64,000 bases of DNA from Jeotgalibacillus aurantiacus (GTDB taxonomy: Bacteria > Bacillota > Bacilli > Bacillales > Jeotgalibacillaceae), in contig NZ_JACNMS010000002.1 of the NCBI RefSeq assembly GCF_020595125.1, positions 372,001-436,000 on the forward strand, given 5' to 3'. Each line of letters begins with the position of its first letter. The first letter of the stretch is position 1. Below, in pieces: positions 46,012 through 55,793 of this stretch. The position numbers and the translations under genes are program-made. The notes under the pieces were generated by a model that saw only the letters and a list, made by a program, of their open reading frames with translations, made no database searches and was not told the DNA's origin.

Positions 46012-46042
46012 TCGTCTCTTCACGGTTTATTAACTTGAGGCT

Positions 46043-46071
46043 ATTCTATCAGTCTCTGAAAACGCTGTCAA
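46043..46071 (-). promoter_or_regulatory. glpFK promoter
   Basis: Minus strand TTGACA (46071-46066), 17 bases, TAGAAT (46048-46043). The predicted start point is about 25 bases upstream of the leader hairpin. Confidence 0.75.
46057..46070. promoter_or_regulatory. Catabolite-responsive element (cre) over the glpFK promoter
   Basis: TGAAAACGCTGTCA fits TGWAANCGNTNWCA at every position and covers the -35 and part of the spacer, a place where CcpA binding would repress. B. subtilis glpFK is also CcpA-controlled. Confidence 0.75.
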
Positions 46072-46072
46072 C

Positions 46073-46630
46073 TTATTTCCCGAAATGTTCCCAAAGTATT
46101 TTTGAGGATGTTGTAATGGCGCTCGCACCGGCATTAAGCGCTTCCTCTACTTCTTCAGGTCGGTCGATCAGTCCCCCTGCAATAATCTGTTTTCCGGTTT
46201 CTTCTTTCATTCTGGTTATCATTTTAGGCACAACGCCCGGAAGAAGTTCAATGAAATCAGGATCTGATTGCCGGATCTGGTCCACACTTCTTCTATAAGC
46301 ACTTGAATCAATCACAAAGGTCCGCTGAATCGCTTTTATGTTGAGCTCCCTCGCCCGTTTAATCACGTTTCTTCTGGTGGAAATGATGCCATATGGCTTA
46401 ATAGACTGACACACGTATTCAGCAGCGTATTCATCATTCGAAAGACCTTGAATCAGATCCATATGAAGAAACATTTTTTTATCTTTTGACCTTGCATAGT
46501 CAAATACACTTTTAATCATTCCTACATGCATATCCAAAAAGACCCCAAATTCGTAGGAATGCTTCAGCATTTTATCGAAGTCCTTCATTGTATGCACTGC
46601 AGGAAGGATTTTCTGATCCTCTAATTCCAT
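46073..46630 (-). CDS. glpP: Glycerol-3-phosphate-responsive antiterminator GlpP
   Basis: RNA-binding regulator that, with glycerol 3-phosphate, prevents termination in the glpF and glpD leaders. 185 residues from ATG 46630 (GGAGG upstream); TIM-barrel-like with VFLDMHVGMIKSVF, MFLHMDLIQGLSNDEYA, STRRNVIKRA, PDFIELLPGVVPKM and IAGGLIDRPEEVEEAL. Both target-like hairpins lie within 3.2 kb downstream. Confidence 0.95.
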   Translation of the reverse strand: MELEDQKILPAVHTMKDFDKMLKHSYEFGVFLDMHVGMIKSVFDYARSKDKKMFLHMDLIQGLSNDEYAAEYVCQSIKPYGIISTRRNVIKRARELNIKAIQRTFVIDSSAYRRSVDQIRQSDPDFIELLPGVVPKMITRMKEETGKQIIAGGLIDRPEEVEEALNAGASAITTSSKILWEHFGK

Positions 46631-46679
46631 AATAGTCCTCCATTCCTTTAACAAGGCTACACTTCACATCAGTAAAAAA

Positions 46680-46716
46680 CCAGCCTGAACAGATGTTTCC
46701 ATTCTGATCAGGCCGG
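46680..46716 (-). terminator. Terminator of the 70-aa gene
   Basis: A 13-position stem with one mismatch and one G-U pair, followed by TTTTTT on the minus strand. Confidence 0.7.
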
Positions 46717-46721
46717 CGGTA

Positions 46722-46934
46722 TTATTCATCTTCTGCCAAGGCATGGCGAATAGAATCTCTAAGCTGCTCTTGCATGTTCCGCAGGTCAAAGCCCGGGACT
46801 GTAATGATTCGCCCGTCCACATTTGCTGAAAGAATAAAATAATCTCTATGCTCAGCCAGGTCTACTTTGAATTCTCTGCCTTCTGCTGTCATGACGGGTT
46901 GAAAATGAGCGATACTTTCAGCGTTTTTATTCAT
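46722..46934 (-). CDS. Small protein of unknown function (70 aa)
   Basis: I do not recognise the family. ATG at 46934 has GGAGG eight bases upstream; the earlier start lies before that Shine-Dalgarno. The product is soluble: a stretch of likely beta strands (EFKVDLAEHRDYFILSANV, DGRIITVPGF) followed by a helix (NMQEQLRDSIRHALAEDE). Own terminator downstream. Between mutL and glpP, same direction as both. Confidence 0.65.
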   Translation of the reverse strand: MNKNAESIAHFQPVMTAEGREFKVDLAEHRDYFILSANVDGRIITVPGFDLRNMQEQLRDSIRHALAEDE

Positions 46935-47032
46935 AGATGTCCTCCTGTAATGTTTCACCCCATCAGCTCAGTTGCATGTATAGTTCACACGTTCCCTGAC
47001 CATAAAAAGTTAAACACTTTGGCAACAACTAT

Positions 47033-48871
47033 TTACATTACTCTCTTAAACATTTTTTCCATTTCATAAATCGAAAATTGAATGATTACCGGACGACCAT
47101 GAGGACAGGTAAACGGATCATAACAGCCTCCAAGTTCATTCACAAGGTGATCCATATCTGATTTTTGAAGATAATGGTTGGCTTTAATTGATTTTTTACA
47201 GCTCATCATAATAGCCGCCTCTTCTCTCAATTTGCCTATATTTATCTTTTTCATCGTTAACATCTGCTCTATCATCTCTTCTACCGTCTCCTTCTCTTCC
47301 CCTTTTGGAAACCAGACTGGGTAAGACCGTACGATAAATCCAGATGTCCCGAAATCCTCCAGAAATACACCTACCTGTTCAAGCAAACGTCTGTTTTCGC
47401 TGATCCTGATAAAATCATCTGTTGAATAATCCAGCGTCAGTGGAACAAGTAAATCCTGCGTTTCCCTCGCAGGTGCAGCAAGCTTGTCACGGTAGTACTC
47501 ATACTTAATCCTCTCCTGTGCAGCATGCTGGTCAATCAGATATATACCATCTGATCCCTGACAAATGATATAAGTGCCATGAGCCTGACCAATTACGCTG
47601 AGATCAGGCATCCGCCTAGCCTGCACAGGTTCATCGTCATATTCATCAACCTGTTCCTCATGATGCTGAATATGATGTTGCGTCGTTGTTTTATCAATTA
47701 ACTGCTCAGCATCCTCACGAAAATCAGCCTGTTTCTCCATCACCTGCTTAGGGAGAAAAACATCTTCATCCTCTTTTGGTTTAGCGCTCTCTGAAAATGG
47801 CTTTTTAAACGATTCGTCCCAGTTGAACGAAATTTGTTCAGAAGGTTTCTGAACCGCCCGGGACTCTTTTACTCCACTCGGGATCAGTGTCTCCTTATGA
47901 AATAAAGCCTTTATTGTTTCTGAAATAAGCGAGGTTAATTCTTTTTCTTTACTAAAACGTACTTCCTGCTTAGAAGGATGCACATTAACATCCACCAGAA
48001 TCGGGTCCATTTCGATCGAGAGAAGGACAACAGGAAATCTGCCGATTGGCAGCAGCGTATGATACCCTTCCGTAATGGCTCTTGTTATAGCGTAATTTTT
48101 AATATACCTGCCATTTACAAGAACAGAGAGGTAATTTCTTGATGCGCGTGTCACTTCCGGCAACCCGGCATACCCTGTTATAGTAAAGTCAAGCGACTCT
48201 CCTTTAAAAGGCAGCATTTTTTTGACAGTCTGAAAGCCGTAAATGGCAGCAAGCACCTGCCTTACATCACCTTGTCCATTCGTATGAAGAAGTGTTTTGC
48301 CGTTATGGCGGAGCCTGAAGGATATTTCAGGATGTGAAAGGGCGATCCGGTTGACGATATCTGTCACGTTACCGAGTTCTGTATTGACCGTTTTCATATA
48401 TTTCAGCCGGGCTGGTGTGTTATAGAAAAGGTCCGTTACTTCAATGTCAGTTCCTTTCCTTGCAGGAGCTGCAGTCCTGCTGATGCACTTCCCGCCGTGA
48501 AATTCAGCCCTCGATCCGGCATCCCCGGTTGACGTTGTAATCATTACTTTTGAGACTGAGGCGATACTCGGTAAGGCCTCTCCTCTGAATCCGAGCGTTT
48601 TAATTCGAAAAAGATCATGTTCATTTTTGATTTTGCTTGTGGCGTGTCTGGAGAAGGCGGTTAAGAGATCATCCTCCAAAATTCCGCTCCCGTTATCAGT
48701 GATCTTAATACTTGCCAGGCCGGCTTCTTCGAGATCAATCTCGATAATATTTGCACCTGCATCCACTGCGTTTTCAGTCAGCTCTTTCACAACCGAGGCG
48801 GGTCTTTCCACCACTTCCCCGGCTGCGATTTTATTGGCAAGCAATTCATCCAGCTGAATAATATATCCCAT
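47033..48871 (-). CDS. mutL: DNA mismatch repair endonuclease MutL
   Basis: Couples mismatch recognition to strand incision. 612 residues: N-terminal GHKL ATPase ([33 protein letters not shown]), variable linker (about 330-420), C-terminal nuclease domain with [20 protein letters not shown] and [11 protein letters not shown], the zinc/nuclease motifs of MutL proteins from organisms without MutH. It follows mutS by 15 bases. Confidence 0.98.
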   Translation of the reverse strand: MGYIIQLDELLANKIAAGEVVERPASVVKELTENAVDAGANIIEIDLEEAGLASIKITDNGSGILEDDLLTAFSRHATSKIKNEHDLFRIKTLGFRGEALPSIASVSKVMITTSTGDAGSRAEFHGGKCISRTAAPARKGTDIEVTDLFYNTPARLKYMKTVNTELGNVTDIVNRIALSHPEISFRLRHNGKTLLHTNGQGDVRQVLAAIYGFQTVKKMLPFKGESLDFTITGYAGLPEVTRASRNYLSVLVNGRYIKNYAITRAITEGYHTLLPIGRFPVVLLSIEMDPILVDVNVHPSKQEVRFSKEKELTSLISETIKALFHKETLIPSGVKESRAVQKPSEQISFNWDESFKKPFSESAKPKEDEDVFLPKQVMEKQADFREDAEQLIDKTTTQHHIQHHEEQVDEYDDEPVQARRMPDLSVIGQAHGTYIICQGSDGIYLIDQHAAQERIKYEYYRDKLAAPARETQDLLVPLTLDYSTDDFIRISENRRLLEQVGVFLEDFGTSGFIVRSYPVWFPKGEEKETVEEMIEQMLTMKKINIGKLREEAAIMMSCKKSIKANHYLQKSDMDHLVNELGGCYDPFTCPHGRPVIIQFSIYEMEKMFKRVM

Positions 48872-48886
48872 CTTCTCACACCTTTT

Positions 48887-51469
48887 TTAAATATCTTTTG
48901 ACAGTTTATATAACCTGTACAACTCATTCATCGCTTCCATCGGTGTCAGCTCAAGTACATTTAAGGCCTGAAGCTCTTTAACCAGCTTTCCATCAGGCTG
49001 TTTAGACTTTTTCACTGTTTTTTCAGGAATATCAAATAATGACAGCTGCCCCTCTTCATTTACCACTTCATTCGCAGCGTGCTGTTTGGCTGCACCGGAT
49101 TCAAATTGTGCAAGCAGTTCATTAGCCCGTGTGATCAGCGGTTCCGGAAGTTCCGCAAGCTCTGCTACATGGATTCCGTAACTTTTATCTGCGGGCCCTT
49201 CTTTAATTTTATGAAGAAAGACAACTGTTCCATTTTGCTCTACAGCTGAAACGTGAACATTAAACAGTTTTTCAAGCTCATCAGATAGTGTAACCAGTTC
49301 GTGATAGTGCGTTGAAAAAAGCGTTTTTGCACCAATCTCATGATGCACATACTCAATAATGGATTGCGCAAGGGACATTCCGTCATAAGTTGACGTTCCA
49401 CGCCCGATTTCATCGAATAAAATCAGACTGTTATCAGTTGCATAATCTAGGGCATGTTTCGCTTCAAGCATCTCTACCATGAAGGTACTCTGTCCGGATA
49501 CGAGATCATCCGCCGCACCAATCCTTGTAAAAATACGGTCAAAAATCGGCAGCTCCACTTCATCAGCCGGAACAAAACAGCCGATCTGAGCCAAGATGGA
49601 TATGAGAGCCGTCTGCCTCATATACGTACTTTTACCAGACATATTAGGACCGGTGATCAGAAGCATGGAGCGATTTGAATCCAGCACACAATCATTCGGC
49701 ACATACTGAACCGCATCCATTACCTTTTCTACGACAGGATGACGCCCGTTTTTAATCGACAGGCTACCGGAGTCGCTGAAGACCGGTTTTACATAATGTC
49801 TTTTTTCACTCACATGGGCAAAACACTGCATAACATCGACCATACTGATCTGAGCGGCAATTTTTTGAATACGCGGAATTTCGTTTTTTACTTTTTCTCT
49901 TAACACCTGAAACAATTCCTGTTCGAGTTCAATAGACCGGTCGTCCGCCTCTAAAATAAGAACTTCTTTTTCCTTCAGCTCAGGTGTAATAAAACGTTCA
50001 GCATTTGCAAGCGTCTGCCTGCGTTCGTACCGGTCATCCTTTAAGTGAATGAGGTTTGCTTTTGTTACCTCGATATAATAGCCAAAAATCCGGTTATAGC
50101 CGATTTTAAGTGAGCGGATTCCTGTTCTCTCCCGCTCCTGCTGTTCAAGCTCTGCGATCCACTTTTTCCCGTTGCGGCTGGCGTACCGGTACTGATCGAG
50201 CTTTTCATTAAATCCGTCTTTTATAAAATTACCTTCTTTGATCGCGAGCGGCGGCTGATCAATGATGGCCTCCTCTAATTGAACGGCAATATCAGGACAT
50301 TCATCCATTTCATCTGACAGCTGAGTCAATTCAGCCGTTTCTGTATCCTTCAGATGCTGCTTAATAGCAGGTATTTGCTGAAGTGATTTTTTCAGCTGTA
50401 CGAGATCTCTCGGGTTCACTGAACCAAAGGCTACCCGTCCAGCCAGGCGTTCAAGGTCATACACCTGTTTCAGTGACTCTCTTAACGCTTCCCGCTCAAA
50501 ATAATGATTTTTCAATTGTTCTACAATTCTCAGACGTTCTTCAATTGCTTGTCTGTTAATTAAAGGCCTGTCCACCCACCGCTTCAACTGTCTGGCACCC
50601 ATCGCCGTCACGGTTTCATCAAGCAGCCAGACGAGAGATCCTTTCCTCGAGCCGTTACGAATATTTTCAGTCAGCTCCAGATTTCTTTTAGAGTTTGGAT
50701 CAATTCTTAAAAATGCATCAACTTCGTATGGTTCTGTCCTTTGCAGGTGATCCAGCGAACGCTTTTGCGTTTCAGCCGTATAATGCATGAGAAGTCTTGC
50801 TGAAAACTGCATGTCTGCATTCGGAAGATCATCCAGAAGTTCCGAATAATAATTTCTGATTAAATCAGTGTGGATGAGCGTTACCGAGATGACACCACGG
50901 TCTTTTAACTTTTTCGAAACCGCTTCACCACACTGTTCGAGAATAACGGCTTCTTTTACTTTCAGCATAGCCAATTCATGAATCATTTCCTCTTCATTGG
51001 CGACAACCGCTGCCTTTGATTCCCCAGTGGAAAGATCAAGATGTGCAATACTGTATCGTCCATCATGGAGCAGGGCGGCCGCTGCCAGATAGTGATTTTC
51101 TTTTTCATTCAGACTCTTGGCATCCATGACCGTACCAGGTGTAATCATCTGGACGATCTCACGCTTTACTACCCCTTTAGCCTGTTTAGGGTCTTCAGTC
51201 TGTTCACAAATCGCCACTTTAAAGCCTTTTTCAATCAGTTTTTCTATGTAACCTGAAGCAGAGTGATAAGGAACACCACACATCGGTATTTTTTCCTCGA
51301 CACCCCCATCACGTGCAGTTAGTGTAATTTCAAGTTCTCTTGCTGCGGCCAGCGCGTCGTCAAAAAACATTTCATAAAAATCGCCCAGTCTGAAAAACAG
51401 AAAGGCATCCGGCACTTCCGCTTTTATTTTTAAGTATTGCTGAATCATCGGTGTATATTTTTTAATCAA
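48887..51469 (-). CDS. mutS: DNA mismatch recognition protein MutS
   Basis: 860 residues. Mismatch-binding motif FFRLGDFYEMF (near 26-36) with the stacking Phe and Glu, and ATPase site GPNMSGKSTYMRQ (around 600), DEIGRGTSTYDG and STHYHEL. The start is a TTG at 51469 with GGGAGAA upstream; this keeps the YTPMIQQYLKIKAE segment that opens MutS proteins. The C-terminal end carries a family-typical beta-clamp/tetramer region. Operon mutSL. Confidence 0.98.
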   Translation of the reverse strand: MIKKYTPMIQQYLKIKAEVPDAFLFFRLGDFYEMFFDDALAAARELEITLTARDGGVEEKIPMCGVPYHSASGYIEKLIEKGFKVAICEQTEDPKQAKGVVKREIVQMITPGTVMDAKSLNEKENHYLAAAALLHDGRYSIAHLDLSTGESKAAVVANEEEMIHELAMLKVKEAVILEQCGEAVSKKLKDRGVISVTLIHTDLIRNYYSELLDDLPNADMQFSARLLMHYTAETQKRSLDHLQRTEPYEVDAFLRIDPNSKRNLELTENIRNGSRKGSLVWLLDETVTAMGARQLKRWVDRPLINRQAIEERLRIVEQLKNHYFEREALRESLKQVYDLERLAGRVAFGSVNPRDLVQLKKSLQQIPAIKQHLKDTETAELTQLSDEMDECPDIAVQLEEAIIDQPPLAIKEGNFIKDGFNEKLDQYRYASRNGKKWIAELEQQERERTGIRSLKIGYNRIFGYYIEVTKANLIHLKDDRYERRQTLANAERFITPELKEKEVLILEADDRSIELEQELFQVLREKVKNEIPRIQKIAAQISMVDVMQCFAHVSEKRHYVKPVFSDSGSLSIKNGRHPVVEKVMDAVQYVPNDCVLDSNRSMLLITGPNMSGKSTYMRQTALISILAQIGCFVPADEVELPIFDRIFTRIGAADDLVSGQSTFMVEMLEAKHALDYATDNSLILFDEIGRGTSTYDGMSLAQSIIEYVHHEIGAKTLFSTHYHELVTLSDELEKLFNVHVSAVEQNGTVVFLHKIKEGPADKSYGIHVAELAELPEPLITRANELLAQFESGAAKQHAANEVVNEEGQLSLFDIPEKTVKKSKQPDGKLVKELQALNVLELTPMEAMNELYRLYKLSKDI

Positions 51470-51652
51470 TCGTATTCTCCCCGTTCATCTTAAAAATTAC
51501 TCTGTCTAGTATAACAGAAAAGAATGAAGGAAATCATGCAGCCGCTACCGTCCAAACAGTATAATTAAAGGGGACAAATAGCTTTTTTAAAACCTGCGGA
51601 ATCGCACTCCCGTAAACTGCCGGTAGCCGTTAAAGAGTTTTTTCCACATCAA

Positions 51653-51676
51653 AAAAACCGGACTCAGTCCGGTCAG
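51653..51676 (-). terminator. Terminator of cotE
   Basis: A GC-rich 7-8 bp stem (ACCGGACT/AGTCCGGT, 4-base overlap at the tip) with seven Ts on the minus strand, touching the cotE stop. The rest of the 51470-51652 gap shows no gene. Confidence 0.7.
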
Positions 51677-52206
51677 TCTCTTGCATATTTATTGTCAAAC
51701 ACGTGCGTATTGATCTCTTCAAGCTCATCGTCCAGGTCTCCCCAGTCATCTTCAAGCCCGTCTTTATGAAATACGACACATACTTTTGTTTCACCTACAC
51801 ACTCGGCAAGCGTCTCTCTTTCTACCTGAACCACGATGTGATGGGAATCCTCAGGAATACTAGCCTCTATGCAATTTGGCTGCTGTATAACCCGGGCAAA
51901 AATTTCCGAATCATTGTGATAATCATCATCCCTGTATTTGAGTTTGATGACATCATTATATGAAACGTTCTCCAAAAGCACTGAGGTTTTTGTGTTGTGA
52001 TGATGTGAGTACCAGAGATTCACATCAAAAGACCCTGAAACCTCAACCGTCTTCCCGGATTTCTTCGCTGCATATTTGTGGTTGATAATCCAGCACCCTA
52101 AAATACTTGATGGTTTATGAGGCGGGTTGATCGTATGGTTGGACTGTACATATTTTCTCCCTTTAGCCACAACAGACTTCGTAATAATTTCACGATATTC
52201 GGTCAT
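51673..52206 (-). CDS. cotE: Outer spore coat morphogenetic protein CotE
   Basis: Directs assembly of the outer spore coat. 177 residues; the whole sequence follows the CotE pattern ([17 protein letters not shown] at the start, [16 protein letters not shown], an acidic C-terminus [15 protein letters not shown]). Beside mutS as in B. subtilis. The sporulation promoter upstream (52207 on) was not identified with confidence. Confidence 0.97.
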   Translation of the reverse strand: MTEYREIITKSVVAKGRKYVQSNHTINPPHKPSSILGCWIINHKYAAKKSGKTVEVSGSFDVNLWYSHHHNTKTSVLLENVSYNDVIKLKYRDDDYHNDSEIFARVIQQPNCIEASIPEDSHHIVVQVERETLAECVGETKVCVVFHKDGLEDDWGDLDDELEEINTHVFDNKYARD

Positions 52207-52282
52207 ACATGCGGCCTCCTTTCATTTCTCCATATCCTATGCATATCGCCTACAGGATGTTCCGAAAAGACGAAAACAAAAA

Positions 52283-52296
52283 TAACAACGTTGTAA
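52283..52296. promoter_or_regulatory. LacI-type operator O1 upstream of the regulator promoter
   Basis: TAACAACGTTGTAA; core ACAACGTTGT is a perfect 10-base palindrome with the central CG typical of LacI-family sites. Centre 73 bases from O2, close to seven helical turns. Confidence 0.7.
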
Positions 52297-52324
52297 TTTT
52301 TGTTTTATTAAGATTAGCCTCACA

Positions 52325-52353
52325 ATGACAACAGCAGTCGTTTTAGTTATAAT
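52325..52353 (+). promoter_or_regulatory. Promoter of the LacI-family gene
   Basis: ATGACA (52325-52330), 17 bases, TATAAT (52348-52353), with operator O2 immediately downstream. Confidence 0.65.
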
Positions 52354-52355
52354 AA

Positions 52356-52369
52356 TAACAACGTTGTAA
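52356..52369. promoter_or_regulatory. LacI-type operator O2 at the transcription start
   Basis: TAACAACGTTGTAA, identical to O1, just after the -10 and 14 bases before the start codon; a repressor here would block initiation. Confidence 0.75.
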
Positions 52370-52383
52370 AAGAGGTGTTAACA

Positions 52384-53301
52384 ATGGCTGTAACCATTAA
52401 AGATATCGCTAATAAGGCAGGCGTCAGTTTTTCCACTGTTTCCAAAGCACTGAATGACAGTCCTCTTGTAAAAGAGCCGACAAAAGCCAGGATTCTTGCC
52501 CTTGCTAAGGAAATGGGATACGAAGCAAATCTCGCTGCTAAAAACCTGGTTTCCGGTAAGTCCGGCATCATCGGTATTTATTGTTCACAAATCACCAATC
52601 CATTTTATGCGGATTTAATCAGGTACATTACCTCTTATTTTGAAGAAGACGGCCTCACAACAGCCGTTTCATCCGGTACTGTTAAGCAGGCGAAAAAGCT
52701 GTTTTCAAGACTCTCCACTGAAGCTGTCCTTGTATTTGATACCGATTTTGATGAAACTTGGGGTGAACACACTGTGTATGCGTTTGACTCACACTATCAC
52801 GATCGCATCAGCTCTCTCTTTGATTTCAAATCAGAAGGAATAAAAAAAGCCGTTGAGTTCCTGATCCAAACCGGACACAAGAATATTCTTTGTTTAGCTA
52901 AACGTGATCAAAAAATGACGTTACCAACAGATAACAACGTTGTTAAAAAAGTTTTACTTGAAGAGGAATCTTCTGAAGAAGCTTATTCAGAAGCAATCAG
53001 CATGTTTAACAGCACAGCAATCGATGCCGTTGTCTGTTCTTCCTATGAGGTTTGCAGCGGCGTATTTTTCGCATGTAAATCCGCGGGAATTTCAGTTCCT
53101 GAAGATGTTTCCATCATCCATTACCATTTCAAGGGAGCGCAGTCAGAACCCCTCCCTTTCACTTGGATTGGAGTAGATAATAAAAAGATATCGCTGGCCC
53201 TCGTTAATCATCTATTGATCGAGGCCGGTTATCCAAAAAGAAAAGAATCTATATCGGCTGAACCAACCATCCAGAACCTGACGACACTGTCTCCGAAATA
53301 A
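52384..53301 (+). CDS. LacI/GalR-family transcriptional regulator
   Basis: 305 residues from ATG 52384 (AGAGGTG upstream). N-terminal helix-turn-helix VTIKDIANKAGVSFSTVSKALN and the hinge LAAKNLVSGKSG are classical; the ligand domain (about 60-300) is shorter than usual (family about 330), with the middle part condensed. Sugar-type effector unknown; no transport or metabolic gene is adjacent, so its targets apart from itself are elsewhere. Four identical-core palindromes surround or lie inside the gene. Confidence 0.92.
   Translation: MAVTIKDIANKAGVSFSTVSKALNDSPLVKEPTKARILALAKEMGYEANLAAKNLVSGKSGIIGIYCSQITNPFYADLIRYITSYFEEDGLTTAVSSGTVKQAKKLFSRLSTEAVLVFDTDFDETWGEHTVYAFDSHYHDRISSLFDFKSEGIKKAVEFLIQTGHKNILCLAKRDQKMTLPTDNNVVKKVLLEEESSEEAYSEAISMFNSTAIDAVVCSSYEVCSGVFFACKSAGISVPEDVSIIHYHFKGAQSEPLPFTWIGVDNKKISLALVNHLLIEAGYPKRKESISAEPTIQNLTTLSPK
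52932..52945. promoter_or_regulatory. LacI-type operator O3 inside the regulator gene
   Basis: Perfect 14-base palindrome TAACAACGTTGTTA within the coding sequence (codons for DNNVVK). Same 10-base core as O1 and O2. Confidence 0.55.
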
Positions 53302-53312
53302 CAACGTTGTTA
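53299..53312. promoter_or_regulatory. LacI-type operator O4 overlapping the regulator stop codon
   Basis: Perfect 14-base palindrome TAACAACGTTGTTA; its first three bases are the stop codon. Confidence 0.6.
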
Positions 53313-53391
53313 TTTAGTGATAACCTGAAAAGCAAGCTTAGACTTCACTCAGATCCGGCGTGAAATGACCTCATGGGTGAATCATTTACAA

Positions 53392-53431
53392 CATAAAATC
53401 TCCGGTCTAAAATAAGACCGGAGATTTTATG
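53392..53431. terminator. Long hairpin between the LacI-family gene and the 113-aa gene
   Basis: A 17-bp perfect stem (CATAAAATCTCCGGTCT and complement) with a 6-base loop between convergent genes. There is no classic T run directly after it, but flanks are T-rich on both sides. Confidence 0.65.
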
Positions 53432-53773
53432 TTATTTATTTATTTTTTCGTAGGCTTCTTTATCCAGGTGGGCTTCTGTCTGCCCGAGAATGTCAACTGC
53501 TTCACGTCTGTTTTGTTCTTCAACATAAAATTCGAGTATATAATCGAATCTTTCTGAGGAACCTTTCGTGCTGATTGCATCACCGTCAGTGATGACCCCT
53601 GCGTTAGGTGAAGAGCTAGACGTAAAGTTTAATGCAGGAAGTACAAACGGATTTGTATTGCCATCAGGAATTAAATCCACTCTCGCATCCCTGATCGGAC
53701 ATTTTTGAAGCTTTGCCAGCGCCGTTTCAGCATCGCTTTCATTTCTAAAGTATGCTTGAATATGATGTTCCAT
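53432..53773 (-). CDS. Protein of unknown function (113 aa)
   Basis: Family not recognised. Two ferredoxin-like beta-alpha halves can be imagined: HHIQAYFRNESDAETALAKL (1-22) and FDYILEFYVEEQNRREAVDIL (about 76-97), joined by a polar serine-rich loop with NPFVLPALNFTSSSSPNAGV. This resembles small proteins with flip-flop or heat-tolerance type repeats, but I would not assign it. AGAGGAG before the ATG. Soluble, no signal. Confidence 0.65.
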   Translation of the reverse strand: MEHHIQAYFRNESDAETALAKLQKCPIRDARVDLIPDGNTNPFVLPALNFTSSSSPNAGVITDGDAISTKGSSERFDYILEFYVEEQNRREAVDILGQTEAHLDKEAYEKINK

Positions 53774-53844
53774 CCTATCACTCTCCTCTGTTGTTATTCA
53801 TGATACCCTTTACCAAATATACTAAACGTTTACAATGAGCATCA

Positions 53845-53880
53845 AAAAACCTGCACCTTACATATAAGGTACAGGTTTTT
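53845..53880 (-). terminator. Terminator of the aldehyde dehydrogenase operon
   Basis: About 15-bp stem (AAAAACCTGCACCTT, one mismatch) with 6-base loop, directly after the DUF779 stop. Confidence 0.8.
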
Positions 53881-53882
53881 GA

Positions 53883-54257
53883 TTAAGCCTGCGTCATCAA
53901 TTCTTCTCTTTCTTCTTTTGTAAACGCCCGCGATCTTGACAGGAACCGTTTACCCTCAACACCCTCAAGTGAAAACATGCCGCCTCTTCCATCCACGACA
54001 TCAATGATGATCTGGGTGTGCTTCCAGTAGTCATACTGTTTTTTATTCATGTAAAACGGACTGCCGTCAATTTTGCCGAGCTCTATATCCTGATTGCCGA
54101 TTAAAAGATCCCCTTCCGGATAACACATTGGTGAACTTCCGTCACAGCAGCCGCCAGATTGATGGAACATAATCGGACCGTGCTTTTCCTTCAGAAGTTT
54201 GATCAGCTTAACAGCTTCGTCTGTTGCGGTCACACGCTCAACCAATTTCTTCACCAC
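53883..54257 (-). CDS. DUF779 protein associated with aldehyde dehydrogenase
   Basis: 124-residue protein of the DUF779 family, found almost always beside aldehyde dehydrogenases of this type. A cysteine cluster HQSGGCCDGSSPMCYPEGDLL (about 32-52) suggests a metal or redox role, and the C-terminus carries VVDGRGGMFSLEGVEGKRFL. Fifteen bases after the dehydrogenase stop. Function is unknown. Confidence 0.88.
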   Translation of the reverse strand: MVKKLVERVTATDEAVKLIKLLKEKHGPIMFHQSGGCCDGSSPMCYPEGDLLIGNQDIELGKIDGSPFYMNKKQYDYWKHTQIIIDVVDGRGGMFSLEGVEGKRFLSRSRAFTKEEREELMTQA

Positions 54258-54272
54258 CTTTATTTTATCGGT

Positions 54273-55793
54273 TTAGAAGAATCCAAGCTTTGTAGGACTG
54301 TAGCTTACGAGCAGGTTTTTCGTCTGCTGGTAATGGTTCAGCATCATCTTGTGGTTTTCCCGGCCAATTCCGGACATTTTGTATCCTCCGAATGCTGCAT
54401 GGGCCGGATACTGATGATAACAGTTTGTCCAAACACGTCCAGCCTGGATGTTTCGTCCAAATCGATAGGCTGTATTAATATTTCTCGTCCAGATACCTGC
54501 ACCTAATCCGTATAGAGTATCATTGGCGATTTCAAGCGCTTCTTCATCTGTTTTAAATGTGGTAACAGATAAAACCGGTCCGAAAATTTCCTCCTGGAAA
54601 ATTCTCATATCATTTGTTCCTTTAAAGATCGTTGGCTGAATGTAATAACCTTCAGCAAAATCACCCTCTTTTTTATTCAGCGAGCCACCCGTTAGAACTT
54701 CTGCCCCTTCCTCTTTCCCGATCTGAAGGTAAGATTGAATCTTCTCCATCTGCTCAGTGGATGCCTGTGCGCCCATCATCGTGGCTGGGTCCAGTGGATT
54801 TCCGGTATTGATTTCCTTTACTCTTTTCAATACCCGATCCATAAATGCATCATAAATGTCTTCATGAATCAGTGCACGTGAAGGACATGTACAAACCTCA
54901 CCCTGATTAAGCGCGAACATTAATAGCCCTTCCACTGCTTTGTCAACGAAATCATCGTCCTGATCCATAATATCCTTAAAGAAAATATTTGGAGACTTAC
55001 CTCCAAGTTCAAGTGTAACCGGAATCAGGTTTTGAGAGGCATACTGCATAATCAGACGGCCTGTCGTTGTTTCACCGGTGAATGCGATTTTAGCGATACG
55101 GTCACTTGAAGCAAGCGGTTTACCGGCTTCAAGTCCAAAACCATTCACAATATTAACAACGCCCTTTGGCAGCAGATCTTCAATGAGTTCCATCAGGACA
55201 AGAATGGAGGATGGCGTCTGTTCTGCCGGTTTCAGTACGACACAGTTTCCTGCAGCAAGTGCAGGAGCAAGCTTCCACACTGCCATTAAAAGCGGGAAGT
55301 TCCAAGGAATAATCTGACCAACAACCCCAAGCGGCTCATGAAAATGATAAGCCACGGTATCCTGATCAATTTCTCCAGCTGAGCCTTCCTGTGCACGGAT
55401 CACGCCTGCAAAATAACGGAAGTGATCAATTGCCAGCGGCAGGTCGGCATTTAATGTTTCACGGACCGCTTTACCGTTTTCCCACGTTTCTGCTACGGCA
55501 AGCATTTCAAGATTTTCTTCCATTCTATCAGCAATTTTATTTAAAATAACAGACCGCTCCGTAACGGACGTTTTGCCCCAGGCATCCTTGGCAGCATGAG
55601 CAGCATCAAGTGCCTTTTCAATATCTTCTTCCGTTGAACGTGCGACCTGACAGAATGTTTTACCATTAACCGGTGAAGGATTATCAAAATACTGTCCCTT
55701 AACCGGAGCCACCCACTCACCGCCTATGTAGTTATCGTAACGCTCCTTGAAATGAACTTTAGCACCTTCAGTATTAGGATTAGCATATGTCAT
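54273..55793 (-). CDS. NAD-dependent aldehyde dehydrogenase (acetaldehyde/ExaC-AldB type)
   Basis: Oxidises an aldehyde, probably acetaldehyde, to the acid. 506 residues. Catalytic cysteine in [11 protein letters not shown] (about 303), base glutamate in [10 protein letters not shown] (about 268), cofactor site [10 protein letters not shown]. The conserved [10 protein letters not shown] and [12 protein letters not shown] segments place it in the ExaC/AldB/AcoD group. Operon with DUF779; a cre lies 58 bases upstream of the start. Confidence 0.93.
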   Translation of the reverse strand: MTYANPNTEGAKVHFKERYDNYIGGEWVAPVKGQYFDNPSPVNGKTFCQVARSTEEDIEKALDAAHAAKDAWGKTSVTERSVILNKIADRMEENLEMLAVAETWENGKAVRETLNADLPLAIDHFRYFAGVIRAQEGSAGEIDQDTVAYHFHEPLGVVGQIIPWNFPLLMAVWKLAPALAAGNCVVLKPAEQTPSSILVLMELIEDLLPKGVVNIVNGFGLEAGKPLASSDRIAKIAFTGETTTGRLIMQYASQNLIPVTLELGGKSPNIFFKDIMDQDDDFVDKAVEGLLMFALNQGEVCTCPSRALIHEDIYDAFMDRVLKRVKEINTGNPLDPATMMGAQASTEQMEKIQSYLQIGKEEGAEVLTGGSLNKKEGDFAEGYYIQPTIFKGTNDMRIFQEEIFGPVLSVTTFKTDEEALEIANDTLYGLGAGIWTRNINTAYRFGRNIQAGRVWTNCYHQYPAHAAFGGYKMSGIGRENHKMMLNHYQQTKNLLVSYSPTKLGFF

